Source of the DNA: Asterias amurensis
Taxonomy: Eukaryota > Echinodermata > Asteroidea > Forcipulatida > Asteriidae
DNA length: 64,000 nucleotides
Reading direction: 5' to 3'
Assembly: GCF_032118995.1 (NCBI RefSeq)
Contig: NC_092649.1
Location: 21,203,832-21,267,831 of the forward strand
Made by a program: the position numbers and the translations under genes. Numbering within the stretch: the stretch's first letter is position 1; every line of letters begins with the position of its first letter. This document shows, piece after piece, positions 57,401 to 64,000 of the stretch. The notes under the pieces were generated by a model. The model searched no databases and was not told where the DNA came from. It worked only from the letters and a program-made list of their open reading frames with translations.

Positions 57401-60400
57401 GGTCTAGGGCAATGGGGTTTAGGGCGGGTGGGTTTAGGGCGATGGTGATATAGTAGACTGCTGTATGTGTCTAAGGATGATGGTAGTACATGGAACCCAA
57501 CACAACTACCTATAGTTAACAATGATAGGGTAAGTCTGTCGGTATTAGGGCGGTGGGGTTTAGGGCGATGTGGTTTAGGGCGGGTGGGTTTAGGGCGATG
57601 GTGATATAGTAGACTGCTGTATGTGTCTAAGGATGATGGCAGAACATGGAACCCAACACAACTACCTTTAGTTAACAATGATAGGGTAAGTCAGTTGGGG
57701 TTTATGGCCATTGGGTTTGGGCAGTCCGGCTTAGGGTTTTAAGGGCTTTAGGTCAGTTGGGTTTAGGGCGATGGGGTTTAGGGGGGGTGGGTTTGGGGCG
57801 ATAGGGTTAAGGGCGGGTGGGCTTAGGGTGATGGTTTTTTTGTGAGATTTGTTTCATTATTGGCTTGGAATGAAGTTGACAAGATTAGAAATCTACAGTT
57901 TGGATATTCAAAAAGGGCTCTAACTGTAGCATGTTCACATAACTAATACTTCTCTATGCATTTATTCTGTAGTTCTTTTCTGTGTTGGACATGAATGAAG
58001 GCATGGTATTTATGCATGTGGACAACGAGGGAGGTAAGTTTGGTTATCACTCTTTTAAATAATGACAATCAAAACATTTGGTTGGAAGCCTACAGTAGCT
58101 TTCGATAGTATTATAAAGCATTGTGAGAGACACTTCACTTCCAACTGTCAAAGTAATGTGGTTACGTTAAAAGATGTCGGTTTTTATGCACAGGTTTTTG
58201 GCGATATGTGAAAAATTTGACTTTTTTAAATTAAATTTGTACAGGTTAGTTTTATAGTATACATGTACATCTACATTTATTAAGGGAATCAATGTGTGGT
58301 GAAGAGGTTTTCAACTAGTTGTTTAATCCCAACGAGGCCTGGTTCTTGATAATTACAAAGAACCAGGCCTCGGCGGGTTTAAACCACTAGTTGAAAACCG
58401 TTTCAACACACTTTGATTCCCATTCATAAATACCTTTTCAGTCAAAAATATCATCACTTTTTGGTCAAAAAGTAAAATAAATGCAAAAATGATAATTGTT
58501 AAATGATTTCTTTCAACACAACACCCCTCCAGCTATGAAATGGTAAAGCCCTATGCCGCCCTCGGGTAAACCACTCCTTATAAGGGAATGCTGTGCGCGT
58601 CGCGCGTATCGCGTGATGTGGCATAACTGTTTCAGCCGTTGCTCTCGACCAATAGGAATGAAGAAACTGTCTTATAAGAACAGGTGCAAGGTCGCGTGTC
58701 ACGTCCATGAATTAACACTTTTTACCGGTCATAAACAAAGTTTTATACACACCCACGTGACGCGCTCTCCACCAATAGGAATAGCGAAACTGTCTAGAGG
58801 TATTTATGAATTAGGGTTTAAACAATCGAATGGTTCTAAAAACTAATTTGCCTTTAACCATGGAGTTAATATGACCAGCTTTGTAGTTTGAACCATGTAC
58901 ATGTAGGTACCGTCCGGGACAATTCTTTTTTTAACCCGCCGGTAATTTACCTCGTTTGAGATTGGGTGTCAGAGAAACCATGATATTTAACCAGCCACTT
59001 AAACCGCAGAGCTCTCATCAGTGGGTTGCTTTGGTATTTCTTTAGTGCATCTGAAGAACTGTGTACCATTCATAGAAATACAGTCCTGCGAAAATCTAAT
59101 AAAAATTTGTCATCGAGATTTGTTTTACATCTACCTGTCCTATATTGTTATTGTGAACACCTTGATAATTAATATTGGAATATCTCCTATAGATACTGGT
59201 GCTGGAACTCTCTACACATCTGATGCAGATGGGATTGTTTTTTCAGTCTCACTGGAACAACATCTGGTAGGAAGCTTTTTACACAACTACATGTACAATC
59301 AATCTATAGACCGTATTGAATAACCGCGTGCGTGTCCAAATGTGTACATCAATGAAATACACAGCACGCAGCATTCCCGATTTTATTTCTACGGCACATG
59401 TAGCACATACCCACATACACGCTCACAGACGCCATGTTGTAGGGCATATATTTGAACGGTGACGTCATATTCAATGCGGTCTATAGACAATTTGTATGAT
59501 TGCACATCATCTCTGTATTCCATTATATGACACTAAAAGTTTTGTACACAGAGTTCAAGGGACTAGCTATTGGTGTCTATTATTCTCTTTTTTAAAGAAT
59601 CTTATTGTGGGGATCCAGTTTAAGTGAACGTTTGTTTCATCATGTCAAAGTCCCTACAGCTCTGTGTAAGCAAGAACGCATTCTTCATTAAAATAAGTGT
59701 GCCCAACATTGATAAAATCAAAGAAATAAATATATATTCAAAGAGTATTCCACCTCCTTAAAGACAATGGACATATTGGTAATTATCAAAGACTAGCCTT
59801 CACAGTTGGTGTATCTCAACATATGCATAAAATAACAAACCTGTGAAAATTTGAGCTCAATCGGTCATCGAACTTGCGAGATAATAATGAAAGAAATAAA
59901 CACCCTTGTCACACAAAGTTGTGTGTGTTTAGATGGTTGATTTCGAGACCTCAAGTTCTAAATTTGAGGTCTCGAAATCAAATTCGTGGAAAATTACTTC
60001 TTTCTCGAAAACTATGGCACTTCATAGAAAGCCGCTTCTCACAATGTTTTATACCATCAACCTCTCCCCATTACTTGTCACCAAGAAAGGTTTTATGCTA
60101 ATAATTATTTTGAGTAATTACCAATAGTGTCCACTGCCTTTAAGTTTTAGTCACTAGTGCACATGTTTAAACGAGATGACAAAAGCCTGAAGATACCCCC
60201 TATGTTAGAGTATGACCCATTTTAATCCATTTTACAAATAATATTTAGGGGCCTACATGTACACCAATAAATTTAATACAAAGTTATGCAAACCAATGGA
60301 AGTGTCGTGGCCGAGCGCTTAAGATAACCAAAATCAAACTCTGGTATTTCTGATCAGCAAAGTGTGGGTTCTAATCCCCAGCGGTGACACTTGTGTCCTT

Positions 60401-63400
60401 AAGCAAGACACTTAACCATTGCTTCGTCCTTCGGATGGGACGTAAAGCCGTTGGTCCCATGTGTTGCGTGACGCATGTAAAAGAACCCAGTACACTTCGA
60501 AAAGAGAAGGGGTTCGCCCCGGTGTTCCTGGCTGTTGCTGCTGTATGCGCCATAGCACCTTGTAAACCCTTATAAGGTGCTACATAATTGGGTCTCAGAA
60601 TTCATCTCTGCAATAACTTATCTTTCTGAAAGTTTGTATATACTCAGCGCCTTGAGTACCTTGTTTGGTAGATACGTGCGCTATATAAGACTTTGATATT
60701 ATTATTATCATTAGTAACAAGATTAACTTTTGTTTTCCTTGTTTTGTTTAGTTCCCTGAAGGTTCTACAATTACTGATTTTTATCGAGTGACGTCAGTTC
60801 GTGGTGTTTACCTTGCTAGTCAAGTAGAGAGTACCGACCAAAGTGTACATACAGTCATTACGTTTGACCGAGGTGGGGTGTGGCAACCAGTCAAGGCTCC
60901 CAAAGATTCCAAGTGTAAAGACTCTGCTACCGTGAGCTCATGTTGCTTAACCATTTTGTTTTTTAATTTTGGTTTTTACCCATACACCGATGTGTGTTAG
61001 CACTGTATACTCAGTACTTTCCCGAGTCCTGTGAAAAAATATCACAGGCATGTTACATTTTGTTTTTGTAAAAATTATTTAAAATGTATCTATTTATTTT
61101 GTTATTTATTATTTCTACATACCCCTGACAGTTTGGTTGTCCTTGGTTGAAAGGTGTCATGTGACCATCTTTACCTGTTATTAAACATCTTTTAAAGCCA
61201 TAGCTGGTGCTGTTTTAAACCAAGGCCCAATTCCATGGCTCTACTTACCGCCGAATTCTCTGTGCCGAATTTCTGCGCTAGCTATGCAAGCGACTAATGC
61301 CTAGTTTATAACATGGAGTACGCACGAGCACAAGCAAAAATTATTTGCCTATTCGTTAAATATGTACCTAAAACAAAATGGAGGGAGGGGGACCTGTTTC
61401 CAAAAGTTTAGGGGAAGGGGATAGAAAAACTAAACCAACTAGCTAATTCGTAGTTTTAGTTTTATTTATGTTGTATTTGAGACTTAGGAAGTTGTTAGTA
61501 TTTTAAGTTGATGACTTACATATTGTTATTTTTCTTTACAGTCTTGTAATCTCCAGATTCATAATCACTACAGTCAGTTTAAAGGAGTGAATGCTCCCTC
61601 TGCCCCACTCAGCCAACCTAATGCAACTGGACTCATACTAGCTCATGGTAAGCTGCTAATCTAAGGGATGTTAGTTTTGCATCGGGGATAATGAATATAA
61701 TTTGCTCGTACCCTACACCGACGTATATTAACCACTGTTTACTCAGTACTTTCCTGAGTTCTTTGAAAATTCCACAGGCAAATCACTCGGTTGGGATTCG
61801 AACCCACAACCTGTGCATATTGCTAGATCACCGAGCTATCCTGGTGGCTTGGGGAAGTTTGAATGCTGACATTTTTACTAGGTTGTCATGGCCGAGCAGT
61901 CAAGAGCAATCAAATTCAAGCTCTGGTGGTTAAGTCATCTGATTGTGGCTTTGAATCCCTGTCGGCACACATGTGTCCTTGAGCAAGATGCTTGACTGTA
62001 ATTGATTCTCTTCACCCAGGGGTATAAATGGGTACCTGCGAGGGTAGAGGTTGGTATTGTGTTTGAATAAGCCATCCGAGCGCCCGACAGCTCTGGTTTA
62101 TATACTACCCAGGGAGTTGAGAAAGATTATAGGGATGTAACAAGTATGTTTAGGCCTAATGACCAGGGCACTAATGTAAAGCACATTGATTTAGTTTAGG
62201 TAAAATGCACTATGTAAGAACGAGTTATTATTTTTATTTTTATCAATATAAATCACAAGGGATATTGATATCTGAAACAAAAAGTCGCGTCCCCTTAAGG
62301 TGATCCCCTAGCTGCCGCTTCCCAGGTTGTATCGTAGTTTGGGTGTGATCCCTGGCTACACGGCAGTTAACGGTTGTATGGCTTCTGACTGGCACCCCTG
62401 AATAAAGATATTGACAAAATAGGGACAGCGTCAATAAAGGGCTAGCAAGCTCAGTTGGTAGAGCGTCATTGGTTCGAATCCCACTCTAGTCAATTCTTTG
62501 TTCAACCCCAAAAATTATTATTATTAGTTACTGTTTATTTGTTGCTTACAGGAAACGTTGCTGATTCATTGGAGACCCATGCACCAGATGTATTTGTATC
62601 CAACGATGGGGGTTATAATTGGACTAGAGCTTTAGTGGGACCCCATCATTACACAATAACCAATCATGGAGGCCTGCTACTCGCTATACCTGCTGAAAAG
62701 GATTCGACAAACACTATCAAGTAAGAAAATGGTTATTGCAACATTAATTTGTCCAGTCACTTTTTACTAAACTGAAGATGGTTTATGTTTTTTTTTTAAA
62801 CATTAAAGGTTCACAGAAAATACTTGAACATGTTGAACAAAGTAAAACAATATTTAAATAGGGTTATCTTTTTGAAAATTTGTTTAATTTTATATGGAAT
62901 TCACAAACTATTATAACTTAATACGAAATGGAGCATGAGATCATGATAAGAAATTTTAACAAGTTTTTCCAACTTTTTTATGCTAAGGGCATTTATGAAT
63001 GGGAATAAAAGAGTGATGACTCGGTCTTGAACGTTCTATTAAAACCTTGCAGAGTCTTGGCCATATGCGATAAAAGATCTCTCTCACACAGCGACAACCC
63101 TGCAAGGTTTTAAATGAGCAGCACCACTATATAGGATTTGAGGCATTTCATGGTGAGGTCATCGTCAGTCTCCTGATGATGACTAGAGCAAGCTAGTCGA
63201 AACGTTGAGACCAATTTAAGAACTGACTCCACGGTGGTACAGTTAATTACGATCCATAAGCTAAAGTACTTGTAGTAGTCCCAGCCTATTTTCTTTTTTA
63301 CAATCCGCCCGGGTAATAGTTAAAAGCAGGACAGTTCTTTTCAGAACTGAGAAGGCTCCCGAACACCCGAACAATCTACTCCGCAGTAGTAGAATAAAGA

Positions 63401-63731
63401 AAGGCTGTTCTCTTAAGAACAACTTTACCTGGCAAGTAGATACGCACATGGTGTTACCACAAACCAACTACATGTATATAACCTCACCACTCTTATTCCC
63501 TTATTCAAAGCTTCAAACATCACTTATGTTATTTGTTATCTTGTAGGTTTTCTTATGATGAGGGTCATTGTTGGAATGAATATGAGTTTTATTCTGAACC
63601 ATTGACCATCACTGGACTACTACCTGAACCAAGCGCCAAGTCACTTAACATCAGCATCTGGGGATTCGGACCTCAAGATCGTAAATGGAGAGTAATCACT
63701 GTGGATTTTAGTGCTATATTAACAACAGAAT
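45122..63731 (+). CDS. SORT1: Sortilin, Vps10-domain sorting receptor (5' 15 coding exons; continues past the window)
   Basis: Fifteen exons splice in phase to 1849 nt, about 616 residues. The N-terminus has a signal peptide (residues ~1-23) and a short propeptide with a furin-type site RRRVPR/D near residue 73. The rest is the ten-bladed Vps10 propeller with successive Asp-boxes: SKDFGVTF, TEDGGQTF, SDDFGKSW, STDYGKSF, SKDDGSTW, SNDGGYNW and SYDEGHCW. Sortilin-specific matches include MVFMHVD, SVRGVYL, ITFDRGG, GPHHYTI and SLNISIWGF. Known sortilins bind neurotrophin precursors, lipoproteins and neurotensin and cycle between Golgi, endosomes and surface. The 10CC region, membrane helix and cytosolic tail must lie beyond 64000. 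Start chosen: the earlier ATG at 45115 is out of frame with an immediate stop. Sortilin fits better than SorCS or SorLA because of the short prodomain. Confidence 0.94.
45984..46167 (+). repeat. Three-copy 69-bp tandem repeat
   Basis: GGCTACGTCACCC starts at ~45985, 46054 and 46123, with CTAAAACCGTT between. In sortilin intron 1. Confidence 0.9.
46584..46949. repeat. TTAA-ended MITE
   Basis: In sortilin intron 1, ending ~49 bp before exon 2. The internal palindrome is partly deleted. Confidence 0.89.
46999..47058 (+). CDS. SORT1: Sortilin exon 2
   Basis: 20 codons, phase 0/0: YQFNDSNFNLAMIWTGTDGK, matching sortilin VYQFNDLRGSVSLSW. Acceptor GTTTGCAG, donor GTAAGG. Confidence 0.9.
47284..47612 (+). 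repeat. 31-bp minisatellite
   Basis: About ten copies of TTGTCTGTCCATCAGGCATA plus CAGTTGTGTGT, some with an extra CTGT. Overlapping open frames in this block are repeat artefacts. In sortilin intron 2. Confidence 0.92.
47745..47809 (+). CDS. SORT1: Sortilin exon 3
   Basis: 65 nt, phase 0 to 2: ELLALTTMEYGFFAAQSKLW. It matches ILVLTTF...QSKLYRSEDYG of sortilins. Confidence 0.9.
47890..48300. repeat. MITE with a nested perfect palindrome end
   Basis: The body runs from TTAAAGGCAGTGG at 47890 to GACTGGTCTTTGACA. The right end is replaced by a ~52 bp near-perfect palindrome (48249-48300) made of two facing inverted ends. Confidence 0.85.
48596..48698 (+). CDS. SORT1: Sortilin exon 4: Asp-box
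   Basis: 103 nt, phase 2 to 0: SKDFGVTFHSINDLIDGAII and on to SLDPQK. It carries an Asp-box (SKDFGVTF). Confidence 0.92.
49000..49170 (-). repeat. CCTCGGTAG-head SINE fragment
   Basis: The tail and T-arm are recognisable (ACTCGGATGGGATTTGAACC in plus orientation); the anticodon-arm region is deleted. Confidence 0.75.
49237..49589. repeat. TTAA-ended MITE
   Basis: Complete ends, part of the central palindrome lost; ~94 bp upstream of sortilin exon 5. Confidence 0.87.
49683..49856 (+). CDS. SORT1: Sortilin exon 5: Asp-box
   Basis: 58 codons, phase 0/0, from IILVSYMEDMAQTQTRLYIT with Asp-box TEDGGQTF to NKLLAHSPYQE. Its last 46 bases and GTGAGT donor form the unit of an 83-bp, six-donor tandem array in the following intron. 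Confidence 0.93.
49811..50310 (+). repeat. Six-donor tandem array of sortilin exon 5 3' end plus splice donor
   Basis: Period exactly 83 bp. Donor GTs at 49857 (genuine), 49940, 50023, 50106, 50189 and 50272, as GTGAGT or GTCAGT. The unit has 46 exonic bases (ending CATATCAAGAG) and 37 intronic bases. Confidence 0.94.
50504..52477. repeat. Inverted tandem array of CCTCGGTAG-head SINEs
   Basis: About 4.8 minus-oriented units in tandem (starts near 50503, 50761, 51018, 51275 and 51532; period 257) change near 51773 to about 2.7 plus-oriented units with the same period. Copies look almost identical. The array is flanked by TATTGATTTCTTA at 50491-50503 and 52478-52490. Confidence 0.92.
53075..53219 (+). 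CDS. SORT1: Sortilin exon 6: Asp-box
   Basis: 145 nt, phase 0 to 1: FSVWISDDFGKSWTSVRKNV to ATLDNAEKQND, matching LWVSKNFGGKW of human sortilin. Confidence 0.93.
53784..53938. repeat. Foldback of the ACCTGGTAAGTCTGCTGCC family
   Basis: GGTGGCAGCAGACTTACCAG faces its complement; outer arms ACAATGGG...CCCATTGT. A solo arm lies at ~41930-41990. Confidence 0.84.
54217..54270 (+). CDS. SORT1: Sortilin exon 7: Asp-box
   Basis: 54 nt, phase 1/1: ESPSYTMLRSTDYGKSFK, matching ELWRTSDLGKSFK. Confidence 0.91.
54387..54457 (+). CDS. SORT1: Sortilin exon 8
   Basis: 71 nt, phase 1 to 0: KIKDDIYSFGVQGKFVFAAM then DGSQ, matching VKIYSFGLGGRFLFASVM. Confidence 0.93.
54585..54925 (+). repeat. tRNA-derived SINE, head deleted
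   Basis: GTGTCGTGGCC followed by AGCAGAGTGTGGGTTCGAG, hinge CATGACACTT and the GGACGTAAAGCCGTTGGTCC body. In sortilin intron 8. Confidence 0.83.
55287..55373 (+). CDS. SORT1: Sortilin exon 9: Asp-box, first unit of a 15-copy array
   Basis: 29 codons, phase 0/0: GDNSRLLYVSKDDGSTWNPT then QLPIVNNDR. It is one complete Asp-box element. Only this copy has an ordinary acceptor (TCAATCCACAG). Fourteen further copies follow, each retaining the GTAAGT donor. Confidence 0.93.
55287..57835 (+). repeat. Fifteen-copy array of sortilin exon 9 with TTTAGGG-rich spacers
   Basis: Donor GTs near 55374, 55546, 55718, 55955, 56112, 56269, 56426, 56583, 56740, 56897, 57054, 57211, 57374, 57530 and 57686; most steps are exactly 157 bp. 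Each unit is the whole 87-nt exon, the GTAAGTCTGT donor and a spacer of degenerate GGGTTTAGGGCGGT motifs. The copy near 57310 has lost its 5' part. Confidence 0.94.
57973..58033 (+). CDS. SORT1: Sortilin exon 10
   Basis: 61 nt, phase 0 to 1: FFSVLDMNEGMVFMHVDNEG, matching [20 protein letters not shown]. Confidence 0.93.
58283..58422. repeat. Foldback
   Basis: GGGAATCAATGTGTGG and CACACTTTGATTCCC tips; the core GAGGCCTGGTTCTT faces AAGAACCAGGCCTC. Confidence 0.86.
59193..59266 (+). CDS. SORT1: Sortilin exon 11
   Basis: 74 nt, phase 1 to 0: DTGAGTLYTSDADGIVFSVS then LEQHL, matching [21 protein letters not shown]. Confidence 0.93.
59758..60143. repeat. TTAA-ended MITE
   Basis: Near full-length, with the intact GAGACCTC...GAGGTCTCG hairpin, in sortilin intron 11. 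Confidence 0.89.
60300..60712 (+). repeat. tRNA-derived SINE, full-length
   Basis: Head GTCGTGGCCGAGCGCTTAAG, hinge GGTGACACTTGTGTCC, body GGACGTAAAGCCGTTGGTCC, tail GCGCTATATAAGACTTTG. It ends ~40 bp before sortilin exon 12. Confidence 0.9.
60752..60931 (+). CDS. SORT1: Sortilin exon 12
   Basis: 60 codons, phase 0/0. It has TSVRGVYLASQVESTDQSVH then TVITFDRGGVWQPVKAPK. The Cys in SKCKDSAT matches the conserved ECDA Cys. Confidence 0.94.
60961..61056 (-). repeat. CCTCGGTAG-head SINE fragment
   Basis: A ~95 bp piece (TTTTACCCATACACCGATGT to CACAGGCATGTTAC in plus) begins ~30 bp after the sortilin exon 12 donor and is near-identical to the array units. Confidence 0.82.
61542..61647 (+). CDS. 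SORT1: Sortilin exon 13
   Basis: 106 nt, phase 0 to 1: SCNLQIHNHYSQFKGVNAPS then APLSQPNATGLILAHG, matching CSLHIHASYS...PLSEPNAVGIVIAHG. Confidence 0.94.
61668..61860 (-). repeat. Divergent CCTCGGTAG-type SINE
   Basis: Plus-strand landmarks GATGTTAGTTTTGCATCGGG and CGGTTGGGATTCGAACCCAC; about 20 bp after the sortilin exon 13 donor. Confidence 0.78.
61878..62230 (+). repeat. tRNA-derived SINE
   Basis: Head GTTGTCATGGCCGAGCAGTC, degraded B box, tail with GGTTGGTATTGTG and AAGCACATTGATT. Confidence 0.85.
62441..62492 (+). pseudogene. tRNA-like fragment without an anticodon arm
   Basis: GCTCAGTTGGTAGAGCG (D-arm/A box) is followed by TCATT and GGTTCGAATCCCACTCTAG (T-arm/B box), so the anticodon arm is missing. 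It cannot be a working tRNA and may be the head of a small SINE. Confidence 0.6.
62552..62720 (+). CDS. SORT1: Sortilin exon 14: Asp-box
   Basis: 169 nt, phase 1 to 2: APDVFVSNDGGYNWTRALVG then PHHYTITNHGGLLLAIP, matching [20 protein letters not shown]. Confidence 0.95.
63155..63475. repeat. Dispersed foldback-related repeat
   Basis: Shares ACGCTGAGACCAATT-like and GCAGGACAGTTCTTTTCAG blocks with 15120-15420; in sortilin intron 14. Confidence 0.7.
63547..63731 (+). CDS. SORT1: Sortilin exon 15 (last in window)
   Basis: 185 nt, phase 2 to 1: FSYDEGHCWNEYEFYSEPLT then AKSLNISIWGFG and TVDFSAILTTE. The split codon after GAA begins T, consistent with the Cys that opens the 10CC module in the next exon, which is outside the window. 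Confidence 0.94.
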
Positions 63732-64000
63732 GTAAGTATTGACCCAATTCACCTGACGTCATCATCAGAAAAATCTTGAATGCGCCATACTGGTGGGCAA
63801 TTTCACTGTGCGTTTTTATATATAACACTATGCTGTGCGTTATGGAGTGAAGTGCGCATTTTAGGCGACGCGGCTATAATACACGTAAACCTAACTGCCC
63901 ACCGACATGGTGAGCGTCGCATTAGTCACTGCGTGTGACGCGCATGCAAGGGGTCAATAGAATAACTCACACCAAATGCCCACTGTCAGTCAGAAATATA

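Noticed and set aside
57301..57678. Minus-strand Pro/Arg-rich frame of 125 residues
   Set aside because: Antisense of the sortilin exon 9 array.

Overview
The window is animal nuclear DNA: AT-rich, intron-dense and packed with short interspersed repeats. The three genes, the tRNA-derived SINEs and above all a ~350-400 bp TTAA-ended inverted-repeat family seen about 20 times suggest an echinoderm, most likely a sea star. The organism call is inference from repeat style and gene content; nothing in the sequence names the species. No bacterial features, CRISPR arrays or intact tRNA genes were seen.

Layout. 1-4900 has no recognisable gene and holds MITEs, a SINE, a G-rich minisatellite and foldbacks. 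4941-6987 (+) is MRPS33 (mitochondrial small-subunit ribosomal protein): two coding exons and a probable noncoding first exon. 7000-11300 is non-coding with SINEs and a three-copy ~350 bp tandem repeat. 11308-43099 (-) is a complete SUR-type ABC transporter (ABCC8/ABCC9 family). I traced 31 coding exons with consistent splice phases, giving 1563 residues with TMD0, two TMDs and two NBDs. 45122 to the right edge (+) is sortilin (SORT1): 15 coding exons covering the signal peptide, propeptide and most of the Vps10 propeller; the gene runs off the window. The SUR and sortilin genes are head to head, with about 110 bp between the inferred SUR first exon and the sortilin start codon.

The genes do not form a pathway: one acts in mitochondrial translation, one would be the regulatory subunit of a K-ATP-type channel, and one is a Golgi/endosome sorting receptor.

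The most unusual structure is a repeated type of exon-boundary amplification. In SUR exon 12 (10 donors, ~85 bp period), sortilin exon 5 (6 donors, exactly 83 bp) and sortilin exon 9 (15 donors, mostly 157 bp, with TTTAGGG-like spacers), the 3' end of an exon and its 5' splice site have been tandemly amplified into the downstream intron. Each array is a ladder of decoy donors behind one genuine acceptor, and reading past the first donor meets a stop each time. Two smaller duplications touch SUR exons 17 and 15. Other notable points: TTAA MITEs sit within tens of bases of many exons and one appears to supply the acceptor of SUR exon 30; MRPS33 and SUR share an inverted copy of a first-exon/promoter segment; and a ~2 kb inverted SINE array is flanked by a 13-bp direct repeat.
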